Assembly (NCBI GenBank): GCA_947311845.1
Contig: CAMZMU010000063.1
Coordinates: 117,663,414-117,727,413 of the forward strand
Direction: 5' to 3'
From: Poa pratensis
Lineage: Eukaryota; Streptophyta; Magnoliopsida; Poales; Poaceae
Length of the DNA: 64,000 nt
Shown here: piece after piece, positions 34,196 through 46,565 of the stretch
Layout: every line of letters begins with the position of its first letter
Position numbering within the stretch: position 1 is the stretch's first letter
Made by a program: the position numbers and the translations under genes
Notes under the pieces: model-generated
What the model was told of the DNA's origin: nothing
The model's database searches: none
Seen by the model: the letters and a program-made list of their open reading frames with translations, nothing else

Positions 34196-36383
34196 TATTT
34201 ATTTGCAAACAACATTTACTAGTATTTTTTTGGAGGAACAATGTTTAATAGTTTTGTAGTTGGTATTGCAAACGATCAAGAAAATGGGCCTCCTTTTTTA
34301 CCTTCCATCCACCACGATATTACCGATTAGATTTAGACATGTTAAAAGAATGCAATAGTTTGCTTTCTTCCAAATCTTGAAAATGCAAAACCCAAAATTT
34401 GGTAAAGAAATTTCTTTTTTTCTTAATACCATGCTGGAGCACATTCTATCTTAGGGTAGTACTGCTCTTCTATGTACTCTGCTTTTGAGCTGAAATGAAT
34501 TGGGCACTCCTGTACCCTCTCTCGGTTCAAAAAAAAAACAGAGGGACGTAGGATGTTGAACTTCCCACCCATCCACCACTAGGGTAAGTGATAAAAAATG
34601 ATGTTGTCCTTTATTACAGAAGAAAAAAATAAAACATGACTGAATGGACTGAGAGAAATTTGAAGGATTTTTTTTAGATCAAACACGGATGTTATCCATA
34701 AGGTTATAATTCCAGATACACTACCTTATGACCTTATAAACTGTGGTTCCACAATTTTTGGTGAGATTGTTCCAATTTTTAGCTCTTGTTAAGCCTGTGC
34801 ATAGCCGGTTTAACTGGATTAGGAACCAGCACTAAATCAGAGGTTTGGGACGTTGTGGTTTCAACGGGTTTATACGGTTTGATGGTTTAACAACGCGAGC
34901 AGTGATGTCCGACCGCCAGGGTGTATTGACGCATGACATCTGAGCTCCTCCTCGTCGTCCTCCTCGTCACCGGCGACAACGCCCCTGGAAAGTTCACCGG
35001 CGACCACTTGCTGGCCAGCGACGGCGAGCCGGCCGGCGCGCGGGACGTTTGCCACAAAGCTGGCGACGACAAGCCGGCCGGCACGCGGGACGTGTGCCAT
35101 ACCGCCGGCCGTCGGGGACCCATCGCACCACGTCATGTAGAGCTGATGTGTGTAAAATATACGCATGTTTAAACTGTATCTTTGTCTGCCACGAATCACT
35201 AATAAGCAAATCAACTGCAAATCTCTTTGTCATAATTTTACCCGCAACTTTGGACATGGAAATCACTGAATATTAGGACTAAAAGGAAGGAAAAGATCAA
35301 AGGAGAAAAAGCCAAGTCGAGCTGCCTTCGCAGCACACATACCGAGCATGGGTACGGTGGCGTGCGACCGTACCAGCCACCATACCCTCTGCCATCACGA
35401 CCGTCAGATCAAACCGAGCTAACAGCATCAGAGGGCTTAGAGCTAATTCGCGAAGGAAGGCCTCCGAAAACCTAATTCCGTCCACTGCCATTATAAAAGG
35501 GAGAGGAATCAGCCTCCAGAAGACGCCCGCACACCCCAGCAGAGAGTCACCAACCATTCTTCATCACCACGAAGTGCTGCCGCAGTCACCACTCACCACC
35601 ATAGTCATAGTCGTACTACTTTGTAATCTTGATCTAATCGTGATTGACTACATTGTAAGAGCTATCAATCTTAATTTCAATACAAGTACCATTTACAACA
35701 ATGTTTTCTTTGATGATATGATCGTCATGTGTTAGTAGTTCACTCGGGCTAAGGGCTCTAGCCTAACCTCGCATCTATATGTACCATTTTATTCATGGGA
35801 TATTAGTTTAATGAGTCCAATATGTTATATGTGTATGCTTTTATATATGTGCCTCGCTCTAAGACTTGTCAGGTACCCAAAACCCCGAAGAGTTATAAAG
35901 GGAACAGTATGTTGAGAGATTCGTGGAAGGCTGATCATGAAACTCTGTGACAAGAGGAGAAGTACAGCAGCTGAAAGTAATTCTTTTAGGAACTACAATG
36001 ATGTCACAATGCTTAATGATTTCATCTGTTTATTCTTAAATACCAAGGCAACCCCGCGCGACGAACTGAGGGCCCGCGGTTGGATGATTACTCTATGGTA
36101 ACCAGTGCTCTAGGCCATACTGACTTGCAGACACATTGCCTACATATATCATATAGCATATTAATTAATTATCACTAACAGTTTACATATTATTTTATTT
36201 ATCCTATGATATTAACGCGCTGTTGCAGGTGAAATCTTAAGCCCTGACCTATTTTAATCCATTGAAAACAACCCCTTTTAATATAACAAGTTGGTCCGAT
36301 AAAACGAGAATTAATCTAGACTTTCTTAAGCTTATAGGGGAAAAAGCTACATACTGCAACCCGATAATCCGGATCGAAGGTAT

Positions 36384-36776
36384 CAAGAGCCGCCGGCGCT
36401 CATCTCCGAGAAGTTCCCGCCGGACATCGATGCCAGCATCGCCTCCTTCCGTGTCGACTCTGACGTGGTCTCGCTCAACGGGCGTGAGGTGCTGCAGGAA
36501 GACGCCGAGATCGATGCGACGGTCATGTCCACGAAGCTCACTGTCTACAAGAATTCAAGATGCTTAAGAGGATAGGCGTTTGAGAGGCCTTTCTAGCTTT
36601 CGTTCTTTCAGTTTTTTGGTTCCCTTTTCATTGTACTTTGCTTGTGAGATGTAAACTCTGAAATACGTTTGACGATGCAATAAAAGCCGTGTGCATCAAT
36701 CGATGCAGAGGCTGGGGCTTCTCCCCTTTTCTAAAAAAAAACGAAGCTCAACGAGCTCGTGCGAGCTGCTCGATGA
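36384..36776 (+). pseudogene. Captured gene fragment split by a LINE tail
   Basis: Without the insert at 36541-36740 and one duplicated target, the frame reads QEPPALISEKFPPDIDASIA, SFRVDSDVVSLNGREVLQED, AEIDATVMSTKL and then NELVRAAR and a stop. The regular codon use suggests a real former exon, but I do not recognise the protein. It lies inside the hAT-like element, which suggests capture. Downstream reading frames (to about 37066) are also open but unassigned. Confidence 0.45.
36541..36740 (+). mobile_element. 200-bp LINE 3' tail with 10-bp target duplication
   Basis: An insert ending 'gcagaggctggggcttctccc', T-run and A-run, flanked by exact repeats ACGAAGCTCA (36531-36540 and 36741-36750). 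The 'cagaggct...tcccctttt' block recurs in the micro-insertion at 51496-51531, so the two are from the same LINE family. Confidence 0.85.
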
Positions 36777-37638
36777 GCTCGTTCGAGGCGGCGCAACGAA
36801 CATATCTTCGTCGGAAGCACACGGAGAACTCATCTTCCTGTCAAGCGGCACATCAAGCTCTTGGTCGGGAGCATCACAACAAGCTCAGCTCTGCTTCATC
36901 GAAACGACATGATGAGGTCCTACATCAAGAACATCTCCATCATGGAATATCGCCAGACGCCCGAGCGGAAGACATGCAAGAACAACAGCTATGTAGAGGT
37001 GGGTGCCCGACCGGTAGAGATGCTGCTGCTCGCTGCGCCTGTGGAGGAGAAAACAGAGGAGCAGTGAAGGCCGCCATGGGCACAACCGAGGAGAAGGAGC
37101 GACGACAGAGTTGCACATGGGAGATGGTTTCGACTGTTTGAAACCGTGCAGAACCCGTAACATGCCCACACGATGACACAGTTTTGATCGGGTTGGTTCG
37201 GCGGTTTGACCGATTTAAGACCAACATGTGCACAAGGTTAGCTCTTGCCCCAGATCTTTGTTGTTGCATACAAAATCTGTGATATCTTTATGTATGAGAT
37301 CCTCAACTATGTAAAGAAAAACTTATACGTATCAAAATGGAAGAAGATCTAGATGTATTTGCTCCTTGATTTTTCTCTTAGGTTGAGGAGTTTTGCACGT
37401 AAAATCTGGTGCCTTTGTATTGATGCTTGCTGCTACACTTTTAGGCTGAATGCACATATTACTTGTGCTACTAATTACTGAAATCACATAGTACTTGTGC
37501 TGCATGTTTGGTGTTTGCGCGCAGGACTCTTCCTAGGTTCATTTTGAACCTAGTTTCTCCACATGTGGTCGATGCATATGTTTCCTCGTGACACGAGTAA
37601 GAATTCGTGAGTTAGTACATATTTTTCATGAAGTTATA

Positions 37639-37761
37639 CTCCCTCCGATCCATATTAATGGTCTCAACATTGTCTAGATACGGATGCATCTAGTCTAAAC
37701 ACTTAACTAGATACATCCGTATCTAGATAAAGTTGAGTCCATTAATATGGATCGGAGGGAG
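37639..37761. mobile_element. Stowaway-like MITE, 123 bp
   Basis: CTCCCTCCGATCCATATTAA at the left and its inverse at the right are almost perfect over 20 bases, with TA on both sides. Confidence 0.95.
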
Positions 37762-38262
37762 TATATTGATTTAGCTACATATTTTTCATATCACGTTAAG
37801 TGTGTGTTGATATTTAATTAATGGGTATTTTTGGCCGGTTTCCTCAACACCCTCGTATTCAAGCTGCATGTCCTCATGTTTCTTTTAATGATGGCATATG
37901 TGTTTCCATTCTAATTAGGTATATCTTGTTGAAGAAAAAACTAGGACCATTTTCCCAACGAATGCACCGCATAGAACGGACATCCCATGTTGATAGGGTC
38001 ATCCTCGACTTTCATTTTGAACTAAATACAAAGCACATAATAATAGATCTTTGGATATCATACAAATAAAAAAATTTGAACAAAATTTTACAAAATTTAA
38101 AGAACAAATTAGTATCTACATGTGAGAAACATCAGAATATCTTAAATCTGCTATCCTTAATGCACATAGCAGCCAGAGATATCTCAAACCCAAACGATCT
38201 TCCTGCTCATCCACATACATCGCATTCGATGGCAAAGAGGAGAATACACTATGGTGATGCCG

Positions 38263-41200
38263 CTACCTTCCTTCTTGGAGGGTACTAATGGTCACATCGT
38301 TGGTGCTGCATGAATCCGTGAAGGGTGTCGACCGTGTATGTACCCTCGATCTGCCCACACCATCTTCTTCATCATTGACGGCGACCCTCAGGTAGAAATG
38401 CGGCGGTTGCCTTGGGTCCGGCAGCGGCACCCCCGCGTTGCCCAACATTGTTGTTGCATCTGCCATCGTCGGCCGGTCCATGGCGTTGTCCTGCACGCAA
38501 AGCAGCGCCACCTGGACGCACCGTAATACGCCAGTCATCTCGTCGAAGTCGCTCAATGTCTGACGGACCAGCTCGAACCCTCTCCCTTCCCTCCACAACT
38601 GCCATGCCTGCCAAAAACATTAATCGAAGCACATACTTGAAAATGAATCAAAGCATGGCACGTTAACGATCTTTTTTATTAGATAAAATAGCAAGTCTAG
38701 GCCGGCCAAATTGGGCAAATGGAATGGGAGTTTATAGGAGAGATCATTTACTAGAGGATTAGTTTGGCAAGCTGATTTATTTGTCTAAGTCCCTCCCTTG
38801 TTTGGTGTGTGACGGAATTTACCAGTGAGAATTTGAGGGGAAGTTAGGCATGGGCATAGGGACGTGGGCAACTAACACATTGTTTTTACTTCAGAAATTT
38901 CAACGCCAGTTCCATCTCCGGCCCTCCCTCCGTCGACTTACCGGGCTGCCTGCGATAAGATACATGGGAATTTGACCTCTGTAAATTCCCTTTACCCATC
39001 CCTCTCTCTCTTAAACTCACCTTCCCTACTTCCAACTTCCCCACAAAAAAACACACTGTCATAGTCATGGACAAGCCGCTCGTTTTTAATTAGTTTCGGC
39101 ACCAGAAGAGTAAAACTTTAAGAAATATGTAAGGTCGTTTAGGAAGTGTGTGGCATGCATGTTCTAGTTAACTTACGTAGCCGAGGAGATTGACGAAGTT
39201 TCCATAGCGTTGGCCATGACCGCTGTTCCTTTTGCCGCTCACTATCTCAAGCAGTAACACGCCAAAGCTAAACACGTCAGACTTGATCGAGAAGATGCCC
39301 TCGGAAGCATACTCAGGTGCCATATAACCACTGCAGTTCATCACAAAACGTCGAGCATTATTAATCAATTGATAAGCCACATAACTAATTGATTAGTGTT
39401 AAAACATATTATTTAGGAGGGACTAATTTTCATTTGATTTAGGAAATTACTATTTTCAGTCAACATCTAAAGTGTTTCGGTGACGATCTTTTCATCCATC
39501 TGATACGCTCAGATCAAATGATTTATTGGGTCTGACATGAAAATGTTTATAATTAATCATTTGAGAAATAGTAATAACGATAGTTTATCTGTGTTTCGCT
39601 TACTATGTTCCGACGATCCTATTGGTGTTTGCCTGTGTCACATTTGAGCCAAAGATCCTGGCCATGCCGAAGTCCGAGATCTTAGGGTTGAGATCTTTGT
39701 CAAGAAGTATGTTGCTGGCCTTCATGTCCCTATGAATGATGCGCACCCGAGAGTGCTTGTGCAGATATAGGAGCCCTTGTGCAATACCATCTATTATGTG
39801 ATGTCGTTTCTTCCAGTCTAGCAGAAGCCCTCGCTCTTGGTCTGCATTGCAAAACGGTGTCAGATTTAGTAGAACATTCACAGGAAGAACCTGGCGATAG
39901 TACTGAGAAATATTTTGCACACGTTAACCACCATTATTATATATTATTAAAATATGAGACAAATAAGCCACGACCTAGTACAGGTAAGCTAAAATTATTT
40001 AGACCGTGTAATCTTAGTACCTCCAGTTAGGACGGTTGAGAAGTACAGATCCCACTCTGTTTGCCACCCTCCCCCCTGTGTGCCACCTGCAGCGCCCCCC
40101 GAGACTACCCACCACCTTCTCTTCGGCTGCCCTTCTGCGGTGCAAGTCTGGAGACGACTTGGCTGCGCCATTCACGACGACACCACCGTCTGGAGTATCG
40201 AGACGCTGATCGTCGCAGAAACCGGGGCATGGGAGCTCTGCTCTGCCGCTGTCCTTTGGCAAATCTGGAAGGCGCGGAACGACGTGGTCTTCAACAGCAG
40301 GGCGTGCTTGGCTGCTGATGTTCTTCGCCGCGCGGCAGATGACCTCGCCGTCTGGTCGCATAGGTTAAAATCCGACCTTCGTAGTTCGGCTGATGCCCTG
40401 CGTGGCTTCTTATTGCATTGTGCTCATGTGTAAAACCGTTGTATCTCTGCTTCCCTCCCCCCTTGTATGCTGTTTGTAACAAACTAGGCCCAATTTGAAG
40501 GGTCGCCTTCGAGCTATATAACAAGCGGTGGGGAAAACTCATCCCCGTTATTTGTCGAAAAAAAGAAGTACAGATATACGCAGGTTGACTGAGTCTAGAG
40601 AAAGTCAACATCTCGGCTACTCTCGAGAAATTTTAAATGTATAACAGATGTTCTGCAAACATAGCTCCTAGCCGCGCAACTACTGGTTAACTCCTAGCCA
40701 TGGCCTTTTTAATCATGTTTGTCTCTTGAGAAATTTGGAAAGAAAGAAATGGTAGGGTCTTCCGACATTTTGCCTCTCCTCCGAATGTCATCATCAACAA
40801 GATTAAAGAGGAGGTAAAATTGTGGAAACTAGCTGGTGCCGCCTCTTTGGGCGATGTAATTTTGGGAGAGTAGGCTTATTCAAAGACCTACAGCATGCTC
40901 TAGGCACTACAAACTTTAAAAACCTCTAAAACTCTCTTCTTATTTAATGAAAATGGGAAGTCTTTTGCCTTGGTTAAATAAAAACTGCTGGTTAAAGGTA
41001 AAGAAGTAAGTTACCGAATATGAAAAAGTCTAGGCTTCTGTTGGGCATGTACTCGTACACGAGCATCTTCTCTTCCTCCTGCACGCAGCAACCCACGAGC
41101 TTGACGAGGTTCGTGTGCTGCACCTTGGCGATGAGCTGGATCTCGTTCTTGAACTCGACGAGCCCCTGCCCTGACTGGGCCGCGAGCCGCTTCACTGCCA

Positions 41201-44190
41201 CCTCGGTTCCATCAGGCAATATGCCCTGAAAAAACAGAAAAATGAGATGCTAATGCATGGCTAAACGTTGGGTCGATCGAATAATCGATCCCATTACGAT
41301 CAACATTTTTTATTGGATGGTAAATGGCGTATATGCCTTGTAAACAGGTCCGAAACCGCCTGTTCCGAGCTTGTTTTCTTCAGAGAAGTTGTCCGTGGCA
41401 GCACCCAGCTCAGGCAAGTCGTACAGCGTGAACTCTGAGCCGCTCTCTTCGATCTTCCAGAGCATCAGGGCCTCCTCTGTTTTCGAGCTGTTCCTGGAAT
41501 GTGCGTGTTCTAATTTCACCTCTCCTGGATTGAACATTTGCTGGTAATTAGACAACTTTTGATGAGTAGAAGGCATGGAGAAAACACAAGGCAACGCAGT
41601 CTTACCGGTTCCTTTTCTTAGTCCTCTCATCAGTAGAAGGCAGCCTACCAACATAAAACAGAACAACGTAATCGACACGCATAGAGCGATTACTAGGATC
41701 TTCTTGTGGTTGCTTTCTGCAGGATACAACAGAAGATAAGAAATAACGGGGTTACCGGTAAATAATATAGTTTGTTTTGCTAAGCAACTAATAATTGTTA
41801 GAGTATATTACGTTAGGCTAGATTTGGTAGTATTGGACTAGGACTCGAATTGTAATCCGATCAGACTTGTAGTCCAGCCTAGCTAGGTCGGTTGCCTCCT
41901 GTACTATTTAAACTCATGTACACCGGCCGGTTTAATCAATCAAGCAACGATTCATACAATCTATCGTGGTATCAGAGCGGTTCGCTCCTCGGCCTAGGGT
42001 TTAGCCACAAATCGCTTCCGCCGCGCCGCCCCGGCGAGTTCTCCATGATCGCCGGGGGCATCACATCTCGTAGTTAGTTTTTCTTCTAAATTCCAATAAA
42101 TCAGTCCATAGTTCTAGCAATTTTCGTTTCTAGATTAGATCTATTTTCCCTAGCCACCAAAATCCTATTCAATCTGCAGCGCCTCGCCGTCAGCATACCG
42201 CCGATCTACTCCGACCTTTCGGCTCCGATCTGTCACACGTGGTCATCATCGTCGACAACCATCTACATCAACATCACCGCATCGTCGCCGCAACCACCGA
42301 TCGTGGTCATCGTCAACGCCAACAACAAGTTCTTCTTCTTCACCAGCGACGCCGCGCTGAATACAAGCGGAAAACACGGGTCTAATCCCCGAAATCAACT
42401 ACCGCTATAGTTCAATCTCCATCAACAACTACTTCGTCGTCTTCGTCCACCACGACCTCGTCGTCAGAGTTGCAGTCTATTTTTATTTTTACTTTAACAA
42501 TTTTCTTCTTGCAACTATTTCGTCTACTCCGGCGTCAACGGCGGACAACTTATTCGCACCGACCGGTCACGGAGAATTTCCTTGCTGATCCCTCCAACTC
42601 TGGCTCGCATGGCTCATGATGGTCCCTGTCTTCGCACGTCCGGTATTGGCACCACCGACGCGTGCCTTCGTCCCCAGCGCGCCGCCGAGTCCGGCAAGCT
42701 CGGCAAGGCGTGTCGCCTACCTCGACTACTCCGACTCCAGCTACTTCGACAACATTACTACGGCGAATTTCTCCAAGGCTCAACGACGACATCGACCACA
42801 ACACCACGACAACACCAACTTCTTCATCAGCGGCGACTACATCACCAAACGGCACCACGACCATAACTACGACGCCCCACTCCGGCTTCATCGACATCGG
42901 CATCCACCGGCATCCTCTCCGGTCGCGACTTCGGATTATGCTCCAGTCAGACCGTCCGCGACGCTCCACCTGTTCGCGTCACTACCGATCCGACTGCGGG
43001 GGGTGTTAGAGTATATTACGTTAGGCTAGATTTGGTAGTATTGGACTAGGACTCGAATTGTAATCCGATCAGACTTGTAGTCCAGCCTAGCTAGGTCGGT
43101 TGCCTCCTGTACTATTTAAACTCATGTACACCGGCCGGTTTAATCAATCAAGCAACGATTCATACAATCTATCAATAATGACTATTCCCAAGTGACTGTC
43201 AAGAACCATAATCACGAGATTTGTATAAATACACAAAAATATAGGAATATCTTGATCCGATGGCTATCAATATCGTCGGTACTACCAATTAGTTTCTAGC
43301 TAGTATCGACGATCACGTATAAAGAGGTACATTGCACACTGTTCTCCCTTACCATTGCCTGTTGGTGCAGACGGGCTACCCGGCATGTTTATACTGACGT
43401 GGGTTGTGCCGGAGTAGAACTTGTAGCCCTCGTACCGGAAGTTGCACCGGACACCGAGGATTCGGCCTCCCTCGCGGCCGTCGTACCACTGCTTGTTCTG
43501 CTCCCCGAGGACCTGGAAGCAGTCCCAGCACTGTCCTGGGGAGAGGTCCGGCGTGCACTGCGCGAGGCCGTACACCGTCGGCAGCTCCGGTTTGATGTAC
43601 ATGGCGGCGCTAGCGAACCGACGCACCGTGGAGTTGTAAGCGCCGTACATCGCCATCTCATCGAACAGCGTGCCAACCAGTTTCAGGAATAAGCTCCTGG
43701 ACGTCGCATTCCGGCTGTCCCAGTCGGCGTACGTCGACCCGTTCACGTCCATGGCGTTGATGACCGGGCTGTTGTCGCTGGGCCGAGCCAGAAAATCCTC
43801 GGCGGAGTAGCGGAGGATGCAGAGGTCGTGGTAGAACGTCGCGTCCCTGTCGCCGGCGCACAGGTGCCGCAGCTGAAGGAACGCGTCGTCGAGGCAGCCA
43901 GAGCACGTCTTGGCGTCCGTGATGTCGCCGCGGCAGAGCGCGAGGCCGAAGGCTCTGTCCGGGACAATGCCGATAACCGCCGCGGCGTAGAGCGACGGAG
44001 CGGTGGAGGCCTTGATAGGAAGCTCAGAGGTGAGGCGCGCAAGGTTGGCCCCGAAGGCGTCGCTCGCCGTGTAGTTTCCGATGGTGGCATTGCACGAATA
44101 CTCCGAGTAGGCGGCGGCGCTGCCGAGCGGCCTCGATAGGAGGAGGAAGAGGAGGCAGAGCAGGACGACAACCATGTCGGCTTCTTTCAT
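38263..44190 (-). CDS. Cysteine-rich receptor-like kinase (CRK, DUF26 type)
   Basis: Six exons: 44190-43353, 41716-41337, 41225-41015, 39841-39604, 39330-39177 and 38607-38263, 721 aa with all phases closing. A signal peptide precedes two DUF26 domains ([15 protein letters not shown]-x9-C-x2-C with one extra residue; [13 protein letters not shown], the usual C-x8-C-x2-C). The TM segment is [20 protein letters not shown]. The kinase has [27 protein letters not shown] and MAPEYASEG, all intact, so it is a probable active RD Ser/Thr kinase. CRKs sit in the plasma membrane and act in defence, redox and stress signalling. Intron 2 starts with GC instead of GT (AAG|GCATAT). Intron 1 holds a small LTR element and intron 3 a LINE fragment. 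The gene ends [10 protein letters not shown]. Exon order and phases match the family. Confidence 0.94.
40051..40563 (+). mobile_element. 5'-truncated LINE in CRK intron 3
   Basis: 513 bp, antisense to the CRK. It encodes the end of a LINE ORF2 ([36 protein letters not shown]) to a stop near 40432, then a 3' UTR and an A-run. It is flanked by exact 12-bp repeats AGAAGTACAGAT (40039-40050 and 40564-40575). It lies wholly within the intron and leaves the splice sites intact. Confidence 0.92.
41796..43174 (+). mobile_element. Small non-autonomous LTR element (TRIM/LARD-like) in CRK intron 1
   Basis: 1379 bp, flanked by ATAAT (41791-41795 and 43175-43179). LTRs of 171 bp (41796-41966 and 43004-43174) start TGTTAGAGTATATTACG and differ only in the last base. 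The primer site TGGTATCAGAGC (41967-41978) adjoins LTR 1, and the polypurine tract 'gactgcgggggg' ends at 43003. The 1037-bp interior is C/A-rich (many 'cgacgac' and 'caacatc' motifs). It has short ORFs but no gag or pol motif, so it depends on another element. Near-identical LTRs mark a very recent insertion. Confidence 0.95.
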
Positions 44191-44421
44191 GTGTGATGAA
44201 ACAAGAGAGAAGATTCAAGATTGGCATTTCTTCAGCTAGAACTCCTAAATTTAAAGAAGTTGGCAAAGTCAAAGGTTACAAGATGGTGGTTGGTTGCTCG
44301 AATGCTCTGTCTTGTGCTGTACTATGTCTATAGATTATGGTGGAACGCATGTGAGAAGTAGACAAGCCATACTCTCGATTAATTATTTATAATATACGGT
44401 GAGCTGGTGAGAGCATCTCGA

Positions 44422-45010
44422 GGGCGCTCCAATAGCGGGTTATGGGCTAACTATTGGGATTTGCTGTATGACAGTCAACTGAATTTTTTTTTCGCCGTCA
44501 GTCGAATTTCTGTCCGTCCAATTCCTTGATGGTTTTCGTTTATCTTTTTTCTCTGTTTTTCGTTTTTCTTATTTTGTTTCTTTTCTGTTTTGTTTTTTCT
44601 TTTCTTTTTTTATTATTCGTTCTTTCTAAAAAAGGTTCTAATTTTAAAATTGGTTCCAAAATGAAATTGGTTCCAAATTTTTGAAATGGTTCCAAATGTA
44701 AAAATGGTTTCAATTTTAAAATTGGTTCCAATTTTGAAAATGGTTTCAAATTTGAAAATGGTTCTAAATTTGAATTGGTTCCAAAATTGAAATTGGTTCC
44801 AATTTTTAAAATGGTTCCAAATGTAAAAATGGTTCCAAATTTGAAAATGTTTCAAATGGCCTAAAAATTTGACTGACCGCGAAATCGAAATCAGTCGGAT
44901 TTTTTTCCGCATGGCAGCGGGGCCAGGATGGTTGACGTGTCGACGTACCATTGGCCTAAAAATTCGACTGACGACGAATTTTTTCCAGTCGATTGACAAA
45001 TAGACGCTCC
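44422..45010. mobile_element. Inverted-repeat element with internal tandem repeat
   Basis: The left end (ggcgctccaatag ... gtcaactgaatttttttt, cgccgtcagtcgaattt) is matched in reverse at the right (gcgtctatttgtcaa ... tcgactggaaaaaattc, gtcgtcagtcgaattt). The ends are estimated and no clean target duplication was found. The class is unsettled (Mutator- or Harbinger-like MITE). Confidence 0.5.
44632..44860. repeat. Tandem repeat of 'aaaattggttccaa' units
   Basis: About fourteen units of 14-18 bases alternate 'ggttccaaa', 'ttgaaaat' and 'tgtaaaaat'. The minus strand gives a periodic Phe/Trp/Asn ORF that is an artefact of the repeat. Confidence 0.85.
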
Positions 45011-45058
45011 CCGTACCCCACTATCCGTAGTCCTGCTTAATTTTGACCTCATGTGTTA

Positions 45059-45148
45059 CTCCCTCCGATCCCTAATATGTGTCGGGAAGTGAACTATGCA
45101 CATACAAAATTGTAAAGCTGTCACGACAATTAAATAGGATCAGAGGAG
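45059..45148. mobile_element. Degenerate Stowaway-like MITE
   Basis: CTCCCTCCGATCC at the left and GGATCAGAGGAG at the right, with TA on both sides. One base is missing in the right repeat. Confidence 0.75.
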
Positions 45149-45681
45149 TATATTTCCTCACTTTTGCCCTCCTTCGAAATCAGACTCGCAAATAGCCAAA
45201 CGGTGTGTTTCCGTCGGTCCCCATTTAACCGTTTATGGACTAAGTTTTGACATGTGGGACTACTTAAATCTTACAAGTGGGACCAACTTTAAGCATACAT
45301 AAACGTACGAACATGTCACCCTTAGCCTTTCCACGCCGGGGCTCATAGCGCTCTCGTGCACGCTCGTACCGCTCACTTTTCCGAATTAGCGCGTTTTCAA
45401 TGGTGCTGCCCCTGGCCGGTAAAAAGCTACCTCGTCGTCTAGGATGCTGGCCTTGATGTTTCTCTGCCCCGCCGCATTCTTGTCTCTTGCCTAGTTTGTC
45501 CGCCGCATGTTTAATCTTGCGAGACGAATCAATACCCCGCTTGCCGCATGAACGCAACCCGGTCGACATTAATTACCGCCCGTCCGGCCGCACGTGCCTA
45601 AAAATCGGCTCTTTTTCTCTCCCTTGCACCCATGCCGCCTACTGACCTCGTCTTTCTCTCCTTGCCACACCCATGCCCTGG

Positions 45682-45883
45682 CAGGGGTGGAGCTGCATAG
45701 GCTGACCCTGATGCACCAAGTTTTTTTTTTTGCCTTACATACTATATAAAATGGAACTTTTCCATCAGGATAGACCACCAAGTGTGCATCAGGCATTCCA
45801 TTTTCTACAATCCACAGGGCAGTTTAATCAGTAGTACGTAGTTTCATGGGCATCAGGGTTACTTTTACTCCAGCTCCGCCCTG
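45682..45883. mobile_element. hAT-type MITE, 202 bp
   Basis: The ends CAGGGGTGGAGCTG and CAGCTCCGCCCTG are inverted repeats with a second inverted block (cctgatgc/gcatcagg). Exact 8-bp duplications TGCCCTGG lie at 45674-45681 and 45884-45891. Confidence 0.9.
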
Positions 45884-46061
45884 TGCCCTGGTACTCTGAT
45901 CTTTCCATGGCTCGTGGTGGTGGTCGCTTTACCCTCACTCGCGGCAGTAACTCCAACCACCACCACATCATGTATGCATGGTTTCTTGATCCGAGCGGGG
46001 TGCATCATGTCCACTCTAGACTCCTCTGGGCTCGAGCAGGACTTCTCTGAGCTCGAGAAGG

Positions 46062-46234
46062 AGCCGCAATGACGGTCGTCCGTTCACGCTCGATGATGAT
46101 CATTTTTCCTTCATCAATCTTGAATGTGATGAGGAGGACAACGACATCGACGAGGAGGGGTATCAGATGCAGACGGCTCTGGCCAGGTTCATGGCCGACT
46201 TTGACGCCATAGAGCATATTAGACATGCCGACTA
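46062..46234 (+). pseudogene. Unrecognised coding-like remnant
   Basis: A frame reads NDGRPFTLDDDHFSFINLEC, DEEDNDIDEEGYQMQTALA, RFMADFDAIEHIRHAD and a stop. There is no ATG. I do not know the family. It could be a retroelement or captured gene piece. Confidence 0.3.
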
Positions 46235-46565
46235 GCCTCCACCATCACATCACCCTTCTCTCTTCTACGTCCCTAAGACTAGCATGTTGAAAATACCATG
46301 ACACTTGGTGCAAGATGAAACACCAAGATGGTACAAAAGGACTCGAGAGAACATTCCAAATTTGAAATTGGGTATTTTTATTGCTTTCAACCATATGTTC
46401 ATAAATCCATTGTGCAGAAATCATCACATTCAAGACCATATCAAATCCTTGCTCATCTAAGAAGTGTCTCGTAAGTTGAAGCTACCGAATTCTCCTCGTA
46501 TGTCTCCTGTTGTGCATGTTTCACAACAGAAGAAAGCTATTCGGCCTAGTTAAACAGTAAATATT

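Larger units (their letters stand above)
34789..37237. mobile_element. hAT-like non-autonomous element with captured sequence
   Basis: Imperfect terminal inverted repeats (AAGCCTGTGCATAG at the left; AACCTTGTGCACATG on the opposite strand at the right) lie next to matching flanks TTAGCTCTTG (34779-34788 and 37238-37247), which include an 8-bp hAT-sized duplication. Both ends continue into related 'ggttt' and 'accg' motifs. Inside is a promoter-like stretch (TATAAAA at 35492-35498, then a C/A-rich leader) and a coding-like fragment (36384-36776). I see no transposase. The exact end position is uncertain by two bases because the flanks are longer than 8 bp. Confidence 0.6.

Noticed and set aside
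34470..34535. Possible LINE or SINE tail ending in an A-run at 34524-34533
   Set aside because: No target duplication could be found around it.
34870..35266. Several ORFs on both strands around the VCHKAGDDKPAG reading
   Set aside because: Short tandem sequence (a 'ggcgcgcgggacgt'-type repeat) in the hAT-like element; no family support.
43376..44171. ORFs on both strands overlapping CRK exon 1
   Set aside because: Shadows of the DUF26 coding exon.
44540..44999. Phe/Trp-rich minus-strand ORFs
   Set aside because: Artefact of the tandem 'ggttccaaa' repeat.
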